Source of the DNA: Rhizobium sp. CCGE 510
Lineage (GTDB): Bacteria; Pseudomonadota; Alphaproteobacteria; Rhizobiales; Rhizobiaceae
Length of the DNA stretch: 54,277 bases
Direction of reading: 5' to 3'
Assembly: GCF_000292525.1 (NCBI RefSeq)
Contig: NZ_AEYF01000043.1
Coordinates: forward strand, 1-54,277
Shown one piece after another: positions 1 to 8,764 of this stretch. The position numbers and the translations under genes are program-made. Below the pieces are notes generated by a model that searched no databases, was not told the DNA's origin, and saw only the letters and a program-made list of their open reading frames with translations. The stretch's first letter is position 1. Every line of letters starts with the position of its first letter.

Positions 1-45
1 ACTATCAACCCGGTCGTTCACAATGAAACTGGAGAGCAATTAAGA

Positions 46-3000
46 CTACTGCGTGCCGCCGCCGGTGAGGATCTGCAGCGCCGGCGACTGCTGGGTGCTG
101 TTCTTGACGTCGTACATGGCGGTAAAGCGCCGCAGCAGCTTGTCGACCTTTTTCGGATCCTGGAGATCCTCGAGCTTGACGAAGCGGTTGATGAGGTCGG
201 CCTGCTTGGCGACATCCATGCCCGAGATCTGCGACGGCAGGCTGAAGGCGGTGGTGATGACCTGATAGAGGGCCTTGTCGCCGAGGATCGAATAGATCGA
301 GGTGATGCTCGGGGCCTTGCGGCTGAAATAGAGCGCCAGGCGGACGCCGTCATTGCTTTCGCCCTGCTGGGCTTCCATCGTCTGCTGGACGAAAAGCTTC
401 TGGGTGTGGTCCTCGGCAGCCTTGTTCTGGATGGTGCCTATCTTGGCGCGGGTGAGATTGCCGTCCTTGTCGAAGTTGAAGGCGGCAACGATATCCTTGA
501 AGCGTGCATCGGCCTTGGTGTTCAGATAACTCTTCTTGTCGTCGGGGTCGGAGGTGAAGATCTTCTTCAACGTTGCCTTGTCGTAATCTTTCGGGTCGAG
601 GTTGTTCGCCTTCAACACCAGACCCGTCAGGCGGCTGTCGTCGAGGAAATCGTCGAGCGACTTCACCTTCGCCATGCCCTTGGCGAAGTAATCCACCTCG
701 GTCGTCGCGTCCTTCGATGCCTTGTCCTTTACCGGGCCGGCCTTCAACAGCATGGTGACATGCGCTTTATAGTCGGTGGCGTATTTGGCCAAGGTCGCGT
801 CGGGAAGCGCCTGGAAGGGTGACGCCGCCTTGCCGTCGGGGCCGAAGTTGAAGGCGCGGGCAAGGTTGGTGATACGTTCGTCCTTGAGGGAGGCGACATA
901 ACCTTTCGGGTCATAGGCGTCGCTCGTCAGGATCTTGCGCATCATCGAGCGCGAAACGTCCTGGTCGGTGAGGCCGAAGGCCTGCAGAGCCACGTGAAAG
1001 GGATCCGGCAGTTTGTCGTTGCTCTTGGTAAAATCGGCCGTCGCATTAGTGCGCAGGAAATCATTGACGGTCTTGATATCGGAAAAGTTCAGCAGGCTGT
1101 TGCTGGGCGCCAACATGTTTTTGTAGTTGGACGCCACCTCGTCGATCGCCTCATCGCGCTCGTCGTCGTAGCGCGCCATGTAATTGTCATTGGTGGTCTG
1201 CGCCTGATCGGCCGTCTGGACCGAACTGACGACCGGGAGCGATCCGTCGGCGGCGAAGTTGAAGTCGGCATTGAGATCGGCGTGGCCGGCTGCGGCTGCG
1301 GCCGTCGCATCAGTCAAAATGCTCTTCAGATCGGCATCCGCGATATCGGACGGCAGATTGTAGGTGCTTTTCAGGAAATTGGTGATGGCGGGATCGGCGA
1401 TGAGATCATCGACATTGCCGATTGTCGCCATACGGGCGGAATAATCGTCGGTGCGGGCTCCGGCAGCAATTTTCGTGTTGGTGATCTGTGCCGCCGTCTG
1501 CGCCTGCATGCCGTCTTCGAGCGTGCCGTCCGCCTTGAAGTTGAAAGCGGCGGCAACGTCGGCATAGGTGCCGGTGCCGCTCTGATCGGTCAGGATAGCG
1601 CGAAGGTTGACGTCGGTGACGGTGGACGGGATGCCGTAGGCGTTGCGCACGAAATTATTCAGCTTCTGGTCCGTCAGCAACTGATCGACGTTCGAGATGC
1701 CGGCGATCGTCGCCTGGTAATAGAGGGCCGCATTGTCGGCCTTGCTGGCGGTGCTGGCGCTTTGCGCCGCCGTCTGCGAGGCGTAAAGGGTGGCGACCGA
1801 TCCATCGGTCTTGAAATTGAAGAGATCGTGGACGTCGCTATAGCCCTGCGCGCTGGCCGCGGCGGGATCGACGAGGAAGGTTCTCAGCGTCGCATCGGAG
1901 ACGCTGTCGGCGATCTGCATGCTGGTTCTGAGATAGCTGACCGCAACGGGATCGGACATGATGCCGTCGACGTTGGTGACATTGTCGATCATGGCGTTGA
2001 AGTGGGCAGCGTTGGCCGCCGATTTGTCGGTGGTCGACTTGCGCTGCGCCTCCGTCTGGATCACCGACCCGTTGATCGAGCCATCCGCCTGGAAGTTGAA
2101 GTCGGCATTGATATCCGCATGGCCCTGCGCGGAGGCATAGGCCGGGTCGGTCAGGATGTTCTTCAGATCGGCATTGCTGAAATCCGTGCCGAGACCGTAG
2201 GCATCCTTGATGTAGCGCGCCATGTTTCCGTCGGCGAGCAGGTCGTCGACATTGGTGATGCCGCTCGATTGCGAGGTCACCTTATAGTAGTTGGCGGTCT
2301 GCGACGCAGCCGAGGACAGCTTGTTCGCCTGGTCGAGCGTCCGGACGCGCGCCGTGTTCGAGGTCGACCCGTCAGCCTTGAAGTTGAAGGCGTTGTAGAC
2401 ATTGGTGAAGCCCATCAGCTGGGCATAGCCAGGATCGGTCAACACCGTGCGCAGCGCTGCCGCGGTAAAATCGGCGCCCATGCTGTAGGCCGTCGTGATA
2501 TAGGCGGTCAGGCGTTTGTCGGAGACCAGATCGTCGACATTGGTGATCGTGCCGATCTTGGCGGTATAATAGGCCTTGTTGTAGTCGGCCGCCGTTGCGC
2601 CGACATAGTAGACATCGGAACCGACCGAATTGTCGATGATCACCGATTGGGAATTCAGCGTGTAGCTCTCGATGACCGAAGCCTTCTGCGTCGCCGTCTG
2701 CGCCGTGCCGTTGACGGTGCCATCGGCATTGAAGCCGAACTGGGCGGCTAGTGCCTTGTACTTGTCGCCACCTTGCGTGTTGACGACGCTGTTGGGATCG
2801 CTGAGATCGCTCGTCAGCACCTGGCGCAGAAAATCCTTCGACGCATAGGTCGGATCGATTTTGAAAGTCGTCAGTACATAGGTGCGCAGCCGGGTGTTGT
2901 TGACCAGGTCGTCGACGGTCTGCACGCTATCGATATTGTTGCCGTAGTAAGTGCTCTCGGTGCTCGCCGCCTTGTCGGCATCGATGAAGGATTGCTTGTA

Positions 3001-3375
3001 GAGGCCGATGAGATCGTCCTCCTGCGCATCCGTCTGCACGTCCTTGGCCGGCGCATTGAAATTGAAGGCGGAGGCGAACTCGCGATAACGCGTATCGGAA
3101 AGCTTGTTGGCGTAGCTGTTGGCGTCGGTCAGATCGCTTTCGAGCACCTTCTTCATGAAAGCCTTGGCGTAGGTCATATCCTCCAGACCATAGGCCTTCA
3201 TCGCATAGCTATAAAGCTTGTAGTCGCCGAGAAAGTCGTCGACCGATGTGACCTTGTTGATATGGTCGGCGTAGTACTGAGCGTCCTTTTTGACCGTCGC
3301 CTGCGACGCAACCTTGCTGAGGCTCGACGTCATATCCTTCGACAGGATCGTGTAAGCGAGGGAAGCCGTGATCAT
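46..3375 (-). CDS. Giant modular DUF1217 protein
   Basis: The 1109-residue protein is built almost entirely of about ten related modules of roughly 90-115 residues. Each starts with a motif like 'NVDDLLAD', continues with 'AYGL', then 'LKNILTDP', and ends with 'AFNFKADG'. The last module (SIYSILGD...VVKLEDLQDP-like, LLRRFTAMYDV) resembles the usual C-terminus of DUF1217 proteins, which in rhizobia are often encoded near flagellar genes; a flagellar role is inference only. No signal peptide or membrane segment is evident. I chose the ATG at 3375 (MITASLAYTILSKDM) because AAGGG lies 9 nt upstream and because DUF1217 proteins begin this way; a start at 3438 would add 21 residues of unrelated sequence. 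Typical family members are far shorter, so the module expansion is unusual. The stop codon lies close to the window edge, and no partner gene can be seen beyond it. Confidence 0.85.
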   Translation of the reverse strand: MITASLAYTILSKDMTSSLSKVASQATVKKDAQYYADHINKVTSVDDFLGDYKLYSYAMKAYGLEDMTYAKAFMKKVLESDLTDANSYANKLSDTRYREFASAFNFNAPAKDVQTDAQEDDLIGLYKQSFIDADKAASTESTYYGNNIDSVQTVDDLVNNTRLRTYVLTTFKIDPTYASKDFLRQVLTSDLSDPNSVVNTQGGDKYKALAAQFGFNADGTVNGTAQTATQKASVIESYTLNSQSVIIDNSVGSDVYYVGATAADYNKAYYTAKIGTITNVDDLVSDKRLTAYITTAYSMGADFTAAALRTVLTDPGYAQLMGFTNVYNAFNFKADGSTSNTARVRTLDQANKLSSAASQTANYYKVTSQSSGITNVDDLLADGNMARYIKDAYGLGTDFSNADLKNILTDPAYASAQGHADINADFNFQADGSINGSVIQTEAQRKSTTDKSAANAAHFNAMIDNVTNVDGIMSDPVAVSYLRTSMQIADSVSDATLRTFLVDPAAASAQGYSDVHDLFNFKTDGSVATLYASQTAAQSASTASKADNAALYYQATIAGISNVDQLLTDQKLNNFVRNAYGIPSTVTDVNLRAILTDQSGTGTYADVAAAFNFKADGTLEDGMQAQTAAQITNTKIAAGARTDDYSARMATIGNVDDLIADPAITNFLKSTYNLPSDIADADLKSILTDATAAAAAGHADLNADFNFAADGSLPVVSSVQTADQAQTTNDNYMARYDDERDEAIDEVASNYKNMLAPSNSLLNFSDIKTVNDFLRTNATADFTKSNDKLPDPFHVALQAFGLTDQDVSRSMMRKILTSDAYDPKGYVASLKDERITNLARAFNFGPDGKAASPFQALPDATLAKYATDYKAHVTMLLKAGPVKDKASKDATTEVDYFAKGMAKVKSLDDFLDDSRLTGLVLKANNLDPKDYDKATLKKIFTSDPDDKKSYLNTKADARFKDIVAAFNFDKDGNLTRAKIGTIQNKAAEDHTQKLFVQQTMEAQQGESNDGVRLALYFSRKAPSITSIYSILGDKALYQVITTAFSLPSQISGMDVAKQADLINRFVKLEDLQDPKKVDKLLRRFTAMYDVKNSTQQSPALQILTGGGTQ

Positions 3376-3448
3376 CAAAAGCGCCCTTTTCGGCAAACTC
3401 TCTAAAAGAACGAACTGCTGGTAAGCATATTTTGCCACGGAAAGCTTA

Positions 3449-3466
3449 CCTGAGGCTTACCTCAGG
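3449..3466. other. Small inverted repeat upstream of the DUF1217 gene
   Basis: CCTGAG and CTCAGG flank GCTTAC about 75 bp upstream of the chosen start. The GCTTACCT half also occurs directly repeated next to it. It could be an operator, but nothing identifies a regulator. Confidence 0.3.
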
Positions 3467-3672
3467 ATGCATCATTTCAGCACACCACACCGTTCACCTT
3501 CCGGAAACCCTGCCGGATTCGGTTTTGATAACCATCAGAGGAGGCAAAGTTTTCTTAACCGCAATTTTTAAGCTGTACGGAACGGCGGGCCCCTATTGTC
3601 AGCCATAGAGGACGAAAAGTCCCAAGGAGAAGACCGGAAATCGGCTCTCAGGTAAGACAAGGGTAGAATGAC

Positions 3673-4239
3673 ATGAACAATCCCGCAATGAAGCCCGCCT
3701 GGGCTTCCACGACGTTACGCCTCGATCCGGCCCGCTTTCCCCAGCAGGTCAGCTACGCCATCCATGATTGTTCGGATGACGTCAACATCACCATAGACGA
3801 ACGCGGCGCAGTGTTGCGCAAGATCCTCCCTTCCAGCGGCCTGCCGCTCTCGATTGCCCTGCCGAAGCGCGTCTTCAAGGGCGTCGCTGCCCGCGCCATC
3901 GACCATGGCGACGGCGAGGTTACCGTCACTCTCGAGCTTCACCACGCCGATCCGGAACTTTGCATTCCGCTGCTTGTCGCCCATGACCTCAGCGATATCG
4001 CCGCCGACTGGCGCAGCTGGTCGGAAGCCTTCCGCATCCCGATGCTGATGGTCGAGGCCGACGGCGTCGCCCGTCCGCTCGAAGACCATATTGGCGGCCT
4101 GCGCACCAGCGATCTCAAGCCGCGCCGCCGTCATTCCTACTTCGCCAACCGGCGCCCGCGCTTCCTCGTGCGCCGCACCACCGGCCGGCTGGGTGTCGCC
4201 ATGAAGATCGAAGGCAAGGAAATCATCGCCCGCACCTGA
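3673..4239 (+). CDS. DUF6101 family protein
   Basis: This 188-residue protein has no signal peptide and no membrane helix. It is basic near the C-terminus (KPRRRHSYFANRRPRF) and begins with RLDP...FPQQVSYA, features that match the DUF6101 family known from Hyphomicrobiales. No biochemical role is established for that family. The middle part is rich in alternating hydrophobic residues (VTVTLELHHADPELCIPLLV), suggesting a beta-sheet domain. The gene stands alone, divergent from the DUF1217 gene and convergent with ubiA, with a strong terminator directly after it. The name rests on overall resemblance; that the gene is real is much surer than its family label. Confidence 0.78.
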   Translation: MNNPAMKPAWASTTLRLDPARFPQQVSYAIHDCSDDVNITIDERGAVLRKILPSSGLPLSIALPKRVFKGVAARAIDHGDGEVTVTLELHHADPELCIPLLVAHDLSDIAADWRSWSEAFRIPMLMVEADGVARPLEDHIGGLRTSDLKPRRRHSYFANRRPRFLVRRTTGRLGVAMKIEGKEIIART

Positions 4240-4275
4240 GCGAAATAGCGACGCTGCCTTTTCGCAACCATTTTG

Positions 4276-4299
4276 AAACCCGGCGCCCGCGCCGGGTTT
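4276..4299. terminator. Bidirectional terminator between DUF6101 gene and ubiA
   Basis: Perfect 11-bp arms AAACCCGGCGC and GCGCCGGGTTT surround a 2-nt centre. On the plus strand it is followed by TTTGTCGTTT. It lies between convergent genes and can serve both. Confidence 0.85.
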
Positions 4300-4333
4300 G
4301 TCGTTTCATGCACCGTTTACGTCATCGCTCCAT

Positions 4334-5293
4334 TCAGGGAATGGCAAAGAGCAGCGAGATGAAGAGGCCGAAGAAGATGATCAGGCCGACGCGATTGTTC
4401 GACTTGAAGAGCGCCAGGCATTGGGCGGCATCATCGATATCGAGCCGGAGGATCTGCCAGGCGAACATGCCGGCGGCCCCGAGCAACGCCAGGAACGCGA
4501 TGATATTGGCGCCGGCGAGAACGAAAGCGATAAACATCAGCACCAGCGTCAGTCCATAAAGGCCGATCAGCCATTGCCTCGTCCTGTCGCCGAACAGCCG
4601 CGCGGTGGAGCGGACGCCGATCAGTTCATCGTCCTCCTTGTCCTGATGGGCATAAATCGTGTCGTAACCGATCGTCCAGGCGACGGAGGCGGCGTAGAGC
4701 AGGATGGCGGCAAAGGAGAGGCCGCCCAAAATGCCGGCCCAGCCCATCAGCGCGCCCCAGGAAAAGGCGAGCCCCAGGTAGAATTGCGGCCAGTCGGTGA
4801 ACCGTTTGGCGAAGGGATAAAACGCCACGATCCCGAGCGAAAGCACACCGAGAAAAACGGTCAGCCAGTTGAACTGCAAGAGCACGAAGAGGCCGACCAG
4901 CGCCTGCAAGCCGATGAAGATCTTCGCGTGGGCGCGCGTAACGCGGCCGGAGGGGAGCGGACGCGAGCGGGTGCGCGCCACTTCCATGTCGATTTCGTGG
5001 TCGACGAGATCGTTATAGGTGCAGCCGGCGCCGCGCATGGCGACCGCGCCGATGAAATAGAGCAAAAGGTGAGATACCAGCAGACTGCCGGAATAGAGCC
5101 CCTCGCCGATCGCCGCATTGGCGGCAAGGGTCGCCGACCAGAAACACGGCCACATCAGCAGCTGCCAGCCGATCGGGCGATCCCATCGCGCAAGCTGCGC
5201 ATACGGCCAGAGCCATGACGGTAGGATCCGGTAGACCCAGTTATCGGAAGGTGCGTCGGAAACGCGATCGTTGAAGTCGCCGGTATCTTGCAT
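4334..5293 (-). CDS. ubiA: 4-hydroxybenzoate polyprenyltransferase
   Basis: UbiA attaches the polyprenyl tail to 4-hydroxybenzoate, the first membrane step of ubiquinone synthesis. The 319-residue product has the family's two Asp-rich motifs: YNDLVDHEID in the first half and YDTIYAHQDKEDD in the second, which bind the Mg-diphosphate of the prenyl donor. Several hydrophobic membrane helices follow (for example LVGLFVLLQFNWLTVFLGVL). The start at 5293 (MQDTGDFNDRV) is chosen by family resemblance, though no strong ribosome binding site is visible. The frame stays open upstream to 5392 only because it runs into the tandem palindromes. The polyprenyl diphosphate donor is probably made by the synthase encoded at 30356-31372. 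Confidence 0.93.
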   Translation of the reverse strand: MQDTGDFNDRVSDAPSDNWVYRILPSWLWPYAQLARWDRPIGWQLLMWPCFWSATLAANAAIGEGLYSGSLLVSHLLLYFIGAVAMRGAGCTYNDLVDHEIDMEVARTRSRPLPSGRVTRAHAKIFIGLQALVGLFVLLQFNWLTVFLGVLSLGIVAFYPFAKRFTDWPQFYLGLAFSWGALMGWAGILGGLSFAAILLYAASVAWTIGYDTIYAHQDKEDDELIGVRSTARLFGDRTRQWLIGLYGLTLVLMFIAFVLAGANIIAFLALLGAAGMFAWQILRLDIDDAAQCLALFKSNNRVGLIIFFGLFISLLFAIP

Positions 5294-5347
5294 GCCGCCA
5301 TCTAGCGACCGGCCGGCGATCCGGTCAAGAAGCGATCTCTTTGTCTT

Positions 5348-5577
5348 ATGCATGTCGTTATCCCGGAACCGCTGCACACTTCCGGGCGACATGCATTGGA
5401 TGTTTGATGCATGCCGCTATCCCGGAACCGCTGCACACTTCCGGGCGACATGCATTGGATGTTTATGCATGTCGTTATCCCGGAACCGCTGCACACTTCC
5501 GGGCGACATGCATTGGATGTTTATGCATGTCGTTATCCCGGAACCGCTGCACACTTCCGGGCGACATGCATTGGATC
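5348..5577. repeat. Four tandem copies of a rhizobial palindromic repeat
   Basis: Four head-to-tail units start at 5348, 5407, 5465 and 5523, a period of 58-59 bp. Each holds a palindrome with outer arms TGCATGTCG/CGACATGCA and inner arms CCCGGAA/TTCCGGG around CCGCTGCACAC. Copies 1, 3 and 4 are essentially identical; copy 2 has GCCGCTAT in place of GTCGTTAT. The palindrome resembles short intergenic mosaic elements known from Rhizobiaceae (RIME/ABC type), but I could not run a search. The array abuts the stop codon of the OmpV gene and lies upstream of ubiA. Confidence 0.92.
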
Positions 5578-6388
5578 ACTGCAGGGAGAAATTGAACTTG
5601 TAGGTCGCCGAAACGCCGATCAGGACCTGGTTCTTCGAACCGCGGTCGCGCACCAGGCTGCTGTCGGCAGCCGGGCCGGCCAGCCGCTTATATTCGAGGA
5701 AGGAGCTTGCTGAGAGGTTTTCGGTCGCCTTCCATGTCAGGGCGGCACCCGCGCCATAGGACTGGATGCCCGACGATGGCTTGTAGGGATCAAGGCCGCT
5801 TGCTGCGGCATGCTTGGCACTGACGCCGTAATAGGCGTCGTAATAGCCGCTTGTCGCAAATGTCGCGCGCGGGCCGGCTGACAGCTGCAGATCGGGCGCG
5901 ATATCGGTGAAGGCATCGACGGCAAGATCGGCGACCACGCCGTCATGGGAGCGGATGCCCTGGCGGACTTCGGCACGGGCGCGGAGGAAATCGGTCGGGT
6001 AGACTTCGACGAAAGCGCCGGCTTCCGCGCCCCACTTGACCTTCCGCAAGCCCTTCAGCTCATGGCCGTCGCCGTCATCGCGCGACGGCACGAACTTGCC
6101 GACGATACCGGCGCTGAAGGCACCCTTGTCGATGAGGGCGAAGGACGGATTGTCGTTGCGCGAGGAAAAACGCGGGCCGGCACCTTGGCGGCCGACCGAG
6201 ATCAGCGGGCTGAACTTGAATTCATTATGCGACGAGCCCTCGAATTTCGGGGCGGAGAAGCCGGCGACGCCGACGTTCAGATACCAGTCGCCCGACCAGA
6301 AATGCTGGCCGCTTTCCTGCGCCGCCGCCGAACCAAAGGATGAAAGGGCAATAGCCAAAGAGATCGATACGACTGACCGATGAGACAC
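5576..6388 (-). CDS. MipA/OmpV family outer membrane protein
   Basis: A signal peptide (MSHRSVVSISLAIALSSFGSAAAQ) precedes GDWYLNVGVAGFSAPKFEGS and a series of amphipathic beta-strands, ending in YKFNFSLQ. This is the pattern of the MipA/OmpV family of outer membrane beta-barrels. Some members tether murein-synthesis enzymes, but that role is not shown here. I chose the GTG at 6388 because GGAG lies 7 nt upstream; the GTG at 6394 sits only 1 nt from the same site. The gene is followed directly by the tandem palindromes, so transcripts may end there before reaching ubiA. The product is 270 residues. Confidence 0.85.
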   Translation of the reverse strand: MSHRSVVSISLAIALSSFGSAAAQESGQHFWSGDWYLNVGVAGFSAPKFEGSSHNEFKFSPLISVGRQGAGPRFSSRNDNPSFALIDKGAFSAGIVGKFVPSRDDGDGHELKGLRKVKWGAEAGAFVEVYPTDFLRARAEVRQGIRSHDGVVADLAVDAFTDIAPDLQLSAGPRATFATSGYYDAYYGVSAKHAAASGLDPYKPSSGIQSYGAGAALTWKATENLSASSFLEYKRLAGPAADSSLVRDRGSKNQVLIGVSATYKFNFSLQ

Positions 6389-6514
6389 GTCCACACTCCA
6401 GAAAACGCAAAAACAAAGCCGCGGAGGGCGGCGTCCGCTACATTTATCCGGATGTCGTTACCCCAGTGTTAACCACGGGGGACAAAGGGCGCTATTGAAA
6501 GATGTGCCGTGCCG

Positions 6515-6694
6515 CCCCCTCATCCGACCCTGCGGGCCACCTTCTCCCCGCTGGGGAGAAGCGGGAGAGTGTCGCCTCGTCAGCGACCCCGTTGGAGTGC
6601 CTTGAGAAATAGGGTTCGTTTAGCCAGTGTCGGCGCGCCTCGCTCCCTCTTCTCCCCTCGGGGAGAAGGTGGCCCGAAGGGTCGAATGAGGGGG
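6515..6694. repeat. Long inverted repeat of the CCCTCATCCG/CTTCTCCCC family
   Basis: The left end (CCCCCTCATCCGACCC, CACCTTCTCCCC) is mirrored on the right by CTTCTCCCCTCGGGGAGAAG, GGTGGCCCGAAGGGTCG and GAGGGGG. It fills the 360-bp gap between the OmpV gene and the phosphatase gene, in which I see no gene. Related copies occur at 11180-11374, 25895-26086 and 38147-38290. Confidence 0.85.
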
Positions 6695-6748
6695 CCACAC
6701 GGCTGGTGGCATCTGCTTCGAATTCCGCAAACCCACCCCGCAGCATCC

Positions 6749-7330
6749 CTATCTCTGGTTCCACCGGCGAATGACCGGTTCCGTCAAATCGTGTTCGTAG
6801 CCGAGCACGCTGATAGAAGCCGTGTCGAGCACGAAATGGGCGCCGCCTTCCGGCGGCAGGCCGAGCCAGCGGGCGGCGAGCACACGCAGGAAATGCGAGC
6901 TGGAGAAGATCAGGATGGTGCCCGTCGCCTGGCGAAGGGCGTGGATGACGGCATCGGCGCGGGCGCCGACATCGGCGGCGAACTCTCCATTCGGGCAGCC
7001 GTCGCGAAAGAGCTGCCACCCTGGCCGCTCCGTCAGGATCGCCTTGGTGGTGACGCCTTCATAAGCACCGTAGTCCCATTCGGCGAGATCCTCCTTGATC
7101 ACTGCGCCCGATGCGAAACCGGCGAGCGCGCAGGTCTTGCGGGCTCGCACGGACGGGCTCGACCAGACGGCGGAGAAGGCGTGACCCGCCAGCCGTTCGG
7201 CAAGCTTGCGGGCGGCTTCCTCACCGTTCTCCGTCAGGGGAATATCGCTGCGTCCGGTATGGCGGCCGGACAGGCTCCATTCGGTTTCGCCATGGCGGAC
7301 GAGATAGATTTCGGGAAACGCACTGCTCAT
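6749..7330 (-). CDS. Histidine phosphatase family protein
   Basis: The 193-residue protein starts MSSAFPEIYLVRHGETEW, which contains the RHG catalytic motif with the phospho-accepting histidine, and carries the second catalytic histidine in SSSHFLRVLAARWLG. This is the phosphoglycerate mutase-like superfamily. The substrate cannot be told; rhizobial relatives are annotated simply as histidine phosphatases. The ATG at 7330 is chosen because it places the RHG motif near the N-terminus as usual; the frame is open further upstream but there overlaps cfa. The gene lies 41 nt downstream of cfa on the same strand and is probably cotranscribed with it. Confidence 0.88.
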   Translation of the reverse strand: MSSAFPEIYLVRHGETEWSLSGRHTGRSDIPLTENGEEAARKLAERLAGHAFSAVWSSPSVRARKTCALAGFASGAVIKEDLAEWDYGAYEGVTTKAILTERPGWQLFRDGCPNGEFAADVGARADAVIHALRQATGTILIFSSSHFLRVLAARWLGLPPEGGAHFVLDTASISVLGYEHDLTEPVIRRWNQR

Positions 7331-7371
7331 TCGCCCTACCTTTTCATTATGGCCGGCCCACGTGCTGCCGA

Positions 7372-8631
7372 TCAGAACGTCACCTTTTCCAGCGGTGCGC
7401 GCCTTGCCTCGAATTCCTTCAGCCTGGCCTCGTTCCGCGCGATGTAATTGCGGTTGTCGGGAACGGCGAACGGGTTCTTGGCGATCTGGATCTGCAGGAT
7501 GAAGAGTTCGTCCCAGCGGAAACCGATTTCGGAACCGGCCAGATAGAATTCCCACATGCGGAAGAACTGCTCGTCGTAAAGCGCCACCGCTTCGGCCTTG
7601 CGCGCCACGAAACGCTCGCGCCAGTGGCGCAGCGTATAGGCATAATGCATCGGCAGGATTTCCACATCCTTGACCAGCAGCCCGGCCTTTTCGAGCGGCG
7701 GCACGACTTCGCCGACGGAGGGGATATAGCCGCCGGGGAAGATGTAACGCTCGATGAAGGCATTGGTGCCGAAGCTCGGCTTCGGACGGCCGATCGAATG
7801 CAGCACCATGACGCCGTTATCGTCGAGCAGGTCCGATACCTTGCGGAAGAAATTGGGGTAGTTGCCGATGCCGACATGTTCGAACATGCCGACCGAGACG
7901 ATGCGGTCGAACTTCCTGCCGGTCATGGTGCGGTAGTCCTGCAGCTCGAAACGCACACGCTCGGACAGGCCGCGCTTTTCCGCCCGGTCGCGCGAGACCT
8001 TGAGCTGTTCCTCGCTCAGCGTGATGCCGGTGAAATCGGCGCCTTCGGTCGCCTCCGTCAGATACATGCCCATACCGCCCCAGCCGGAGCCGATCTCCAG
8101 GATGCGCTGGTTCGGCTCGAGCAGAAGCTTGGCGGCGATATGGCGTTTCTTGGCGAGCTGCGCCTCGTCGAGACCGATACCTGGCGGTTCGAAATAGGCG
8201 CAGGAATATTGCCAGTCCTCGTCGAGGAACAGATCGAAGAGCTTGGCCGACAGGTCGTAGTGATGGGCGACGTTGTGCTTGTTGCGATTGCCAGGCATGC
8301 GGCTCTTCACCTGCTGCCAGGCAATGCGGCCAACGAGCAACATTGCCATCTTGAAATCGAAGATCTCGTTGGTGGTGTTCTGCTTCACCAGCGACAGGAA
8401 ATCGTAAATGTTGCCCTGTTCGAGGATGAACCGGCCTTGCATATACATTTCGCCGAGCTTCATCGTCGGGTCGCGCCGGATGGCGTCCTCGGCCTCCTGA
8501 TCGGCAAGGCGGGCGGCAACGGTTTCACCGGTGCCGTCGCCGATCATATGGGTCTCGCCATTGGCAAGGGTAAGTTTCAACGAACCCTTGCGGATGATTT
8601 GCTGGACGATCGAGAGGAAAGCCGACGCCAT
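7372..8631 (-). CDS. cfa: Cyclopropane-fatty-acyl-phospholipid synthase
   Basis: This 419-residue enzyme methylenates unsaturated acyl chains of membrane phospholipids using S-adenosylmethionine. The C-terminal two thirds hold the methyltransferase core with the SAM-binding loop ILEIGSGWGGMGMY and downstream FDRIVSVGMFEHVG. The N-terminal part (EMYMQGRFILEQGNIYDFL) is the lipid-binding region typical of the family. The length matches family norms. GAGG lies 6 nt before the ATG. Rhizobia often have more than one cfa copy, so the symbol denotes family, not a specific locus. Confidence 0.93.
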   Translation of the reverse strand: MASAFLSIVQQIIRKGSLKLTLANGETHMIGDGTGETVAARLADQEAEDAIRRDPTMKLGEMYMQGRFILEQGNIYDFLSLVKQNTTNEIFDFKMAMLLVGRIAWQQVKSRMPGNRNKHNVAHHYDLSAKLFDLFLDEDWQYSCAYFEPPGIGLDEAQLAKKRHIAAKLLLEPNQRILEIGSGWGGMGMYLTEATEGADFTGITLSEEQLKVSRDRAEKRGLSERVRFELQDYRTMTGRKFDRIVSVGMFEHVGIGNYPNFFRKVSDLLDDNGVMVLHSIGRPKPSFGTNAFIERYIFPGGYIPSVGEVVPPLEKAGLLVKDVEILPMHYAYTLRHWRERFVARKAEAVALYDEQFFRMWEFYLAGSEIGFRWDELFILQIQIAKNPFAVPDNRNYIARNEARLKEFEARRAPLEKVTF

Positions 8632-8764
8632 GGACGCCTCGCAAATGTGACAGGATGGTCACATCAACTTAGTCACTCTCTTTCGCCTTACAAGCGCCGG
8701 ATTTCGCACTGCGCTCAGAACGTTGCCAAACTGTTGCATTTTTGCCGAAACACCGACTAAACCC

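Noticed and set aside
994..2751. Long plus-strand open frame of 585 codons opposite the DUF1217 gene.
   Set aside because: It mirrors the repetitive, GC-rich DUF1217 modules on the other strand, has Val/Gly/Arg-biased composition and no family resemblance.
5294..5392. N-terminal extension of UbiA to 5392 or 5353.
   Set aside because: The added residues are encoded by the palindromic repeat and are not part of the UbiA family.
5348..5577. Possible CRISPR array.
   Set aside because: The units are contiguous and nearly identical with no unique spacers, and no cas genes are present.
5341..5595. Open frames through the tandem palindromes that could encode a repeated short peptide.
   Set aside because: The frames exist only because the 58-59 bp units lack stops; there is no ribosome site and the DNA is conserved as a palindrome rather than as codons.
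7331..7555. Upstream extension of the histidine phosphatase into cfa.
   Set aside because: It is an out-of-frame reading of the cfa 3' end; the RHG motif belongs near the N-terminus.
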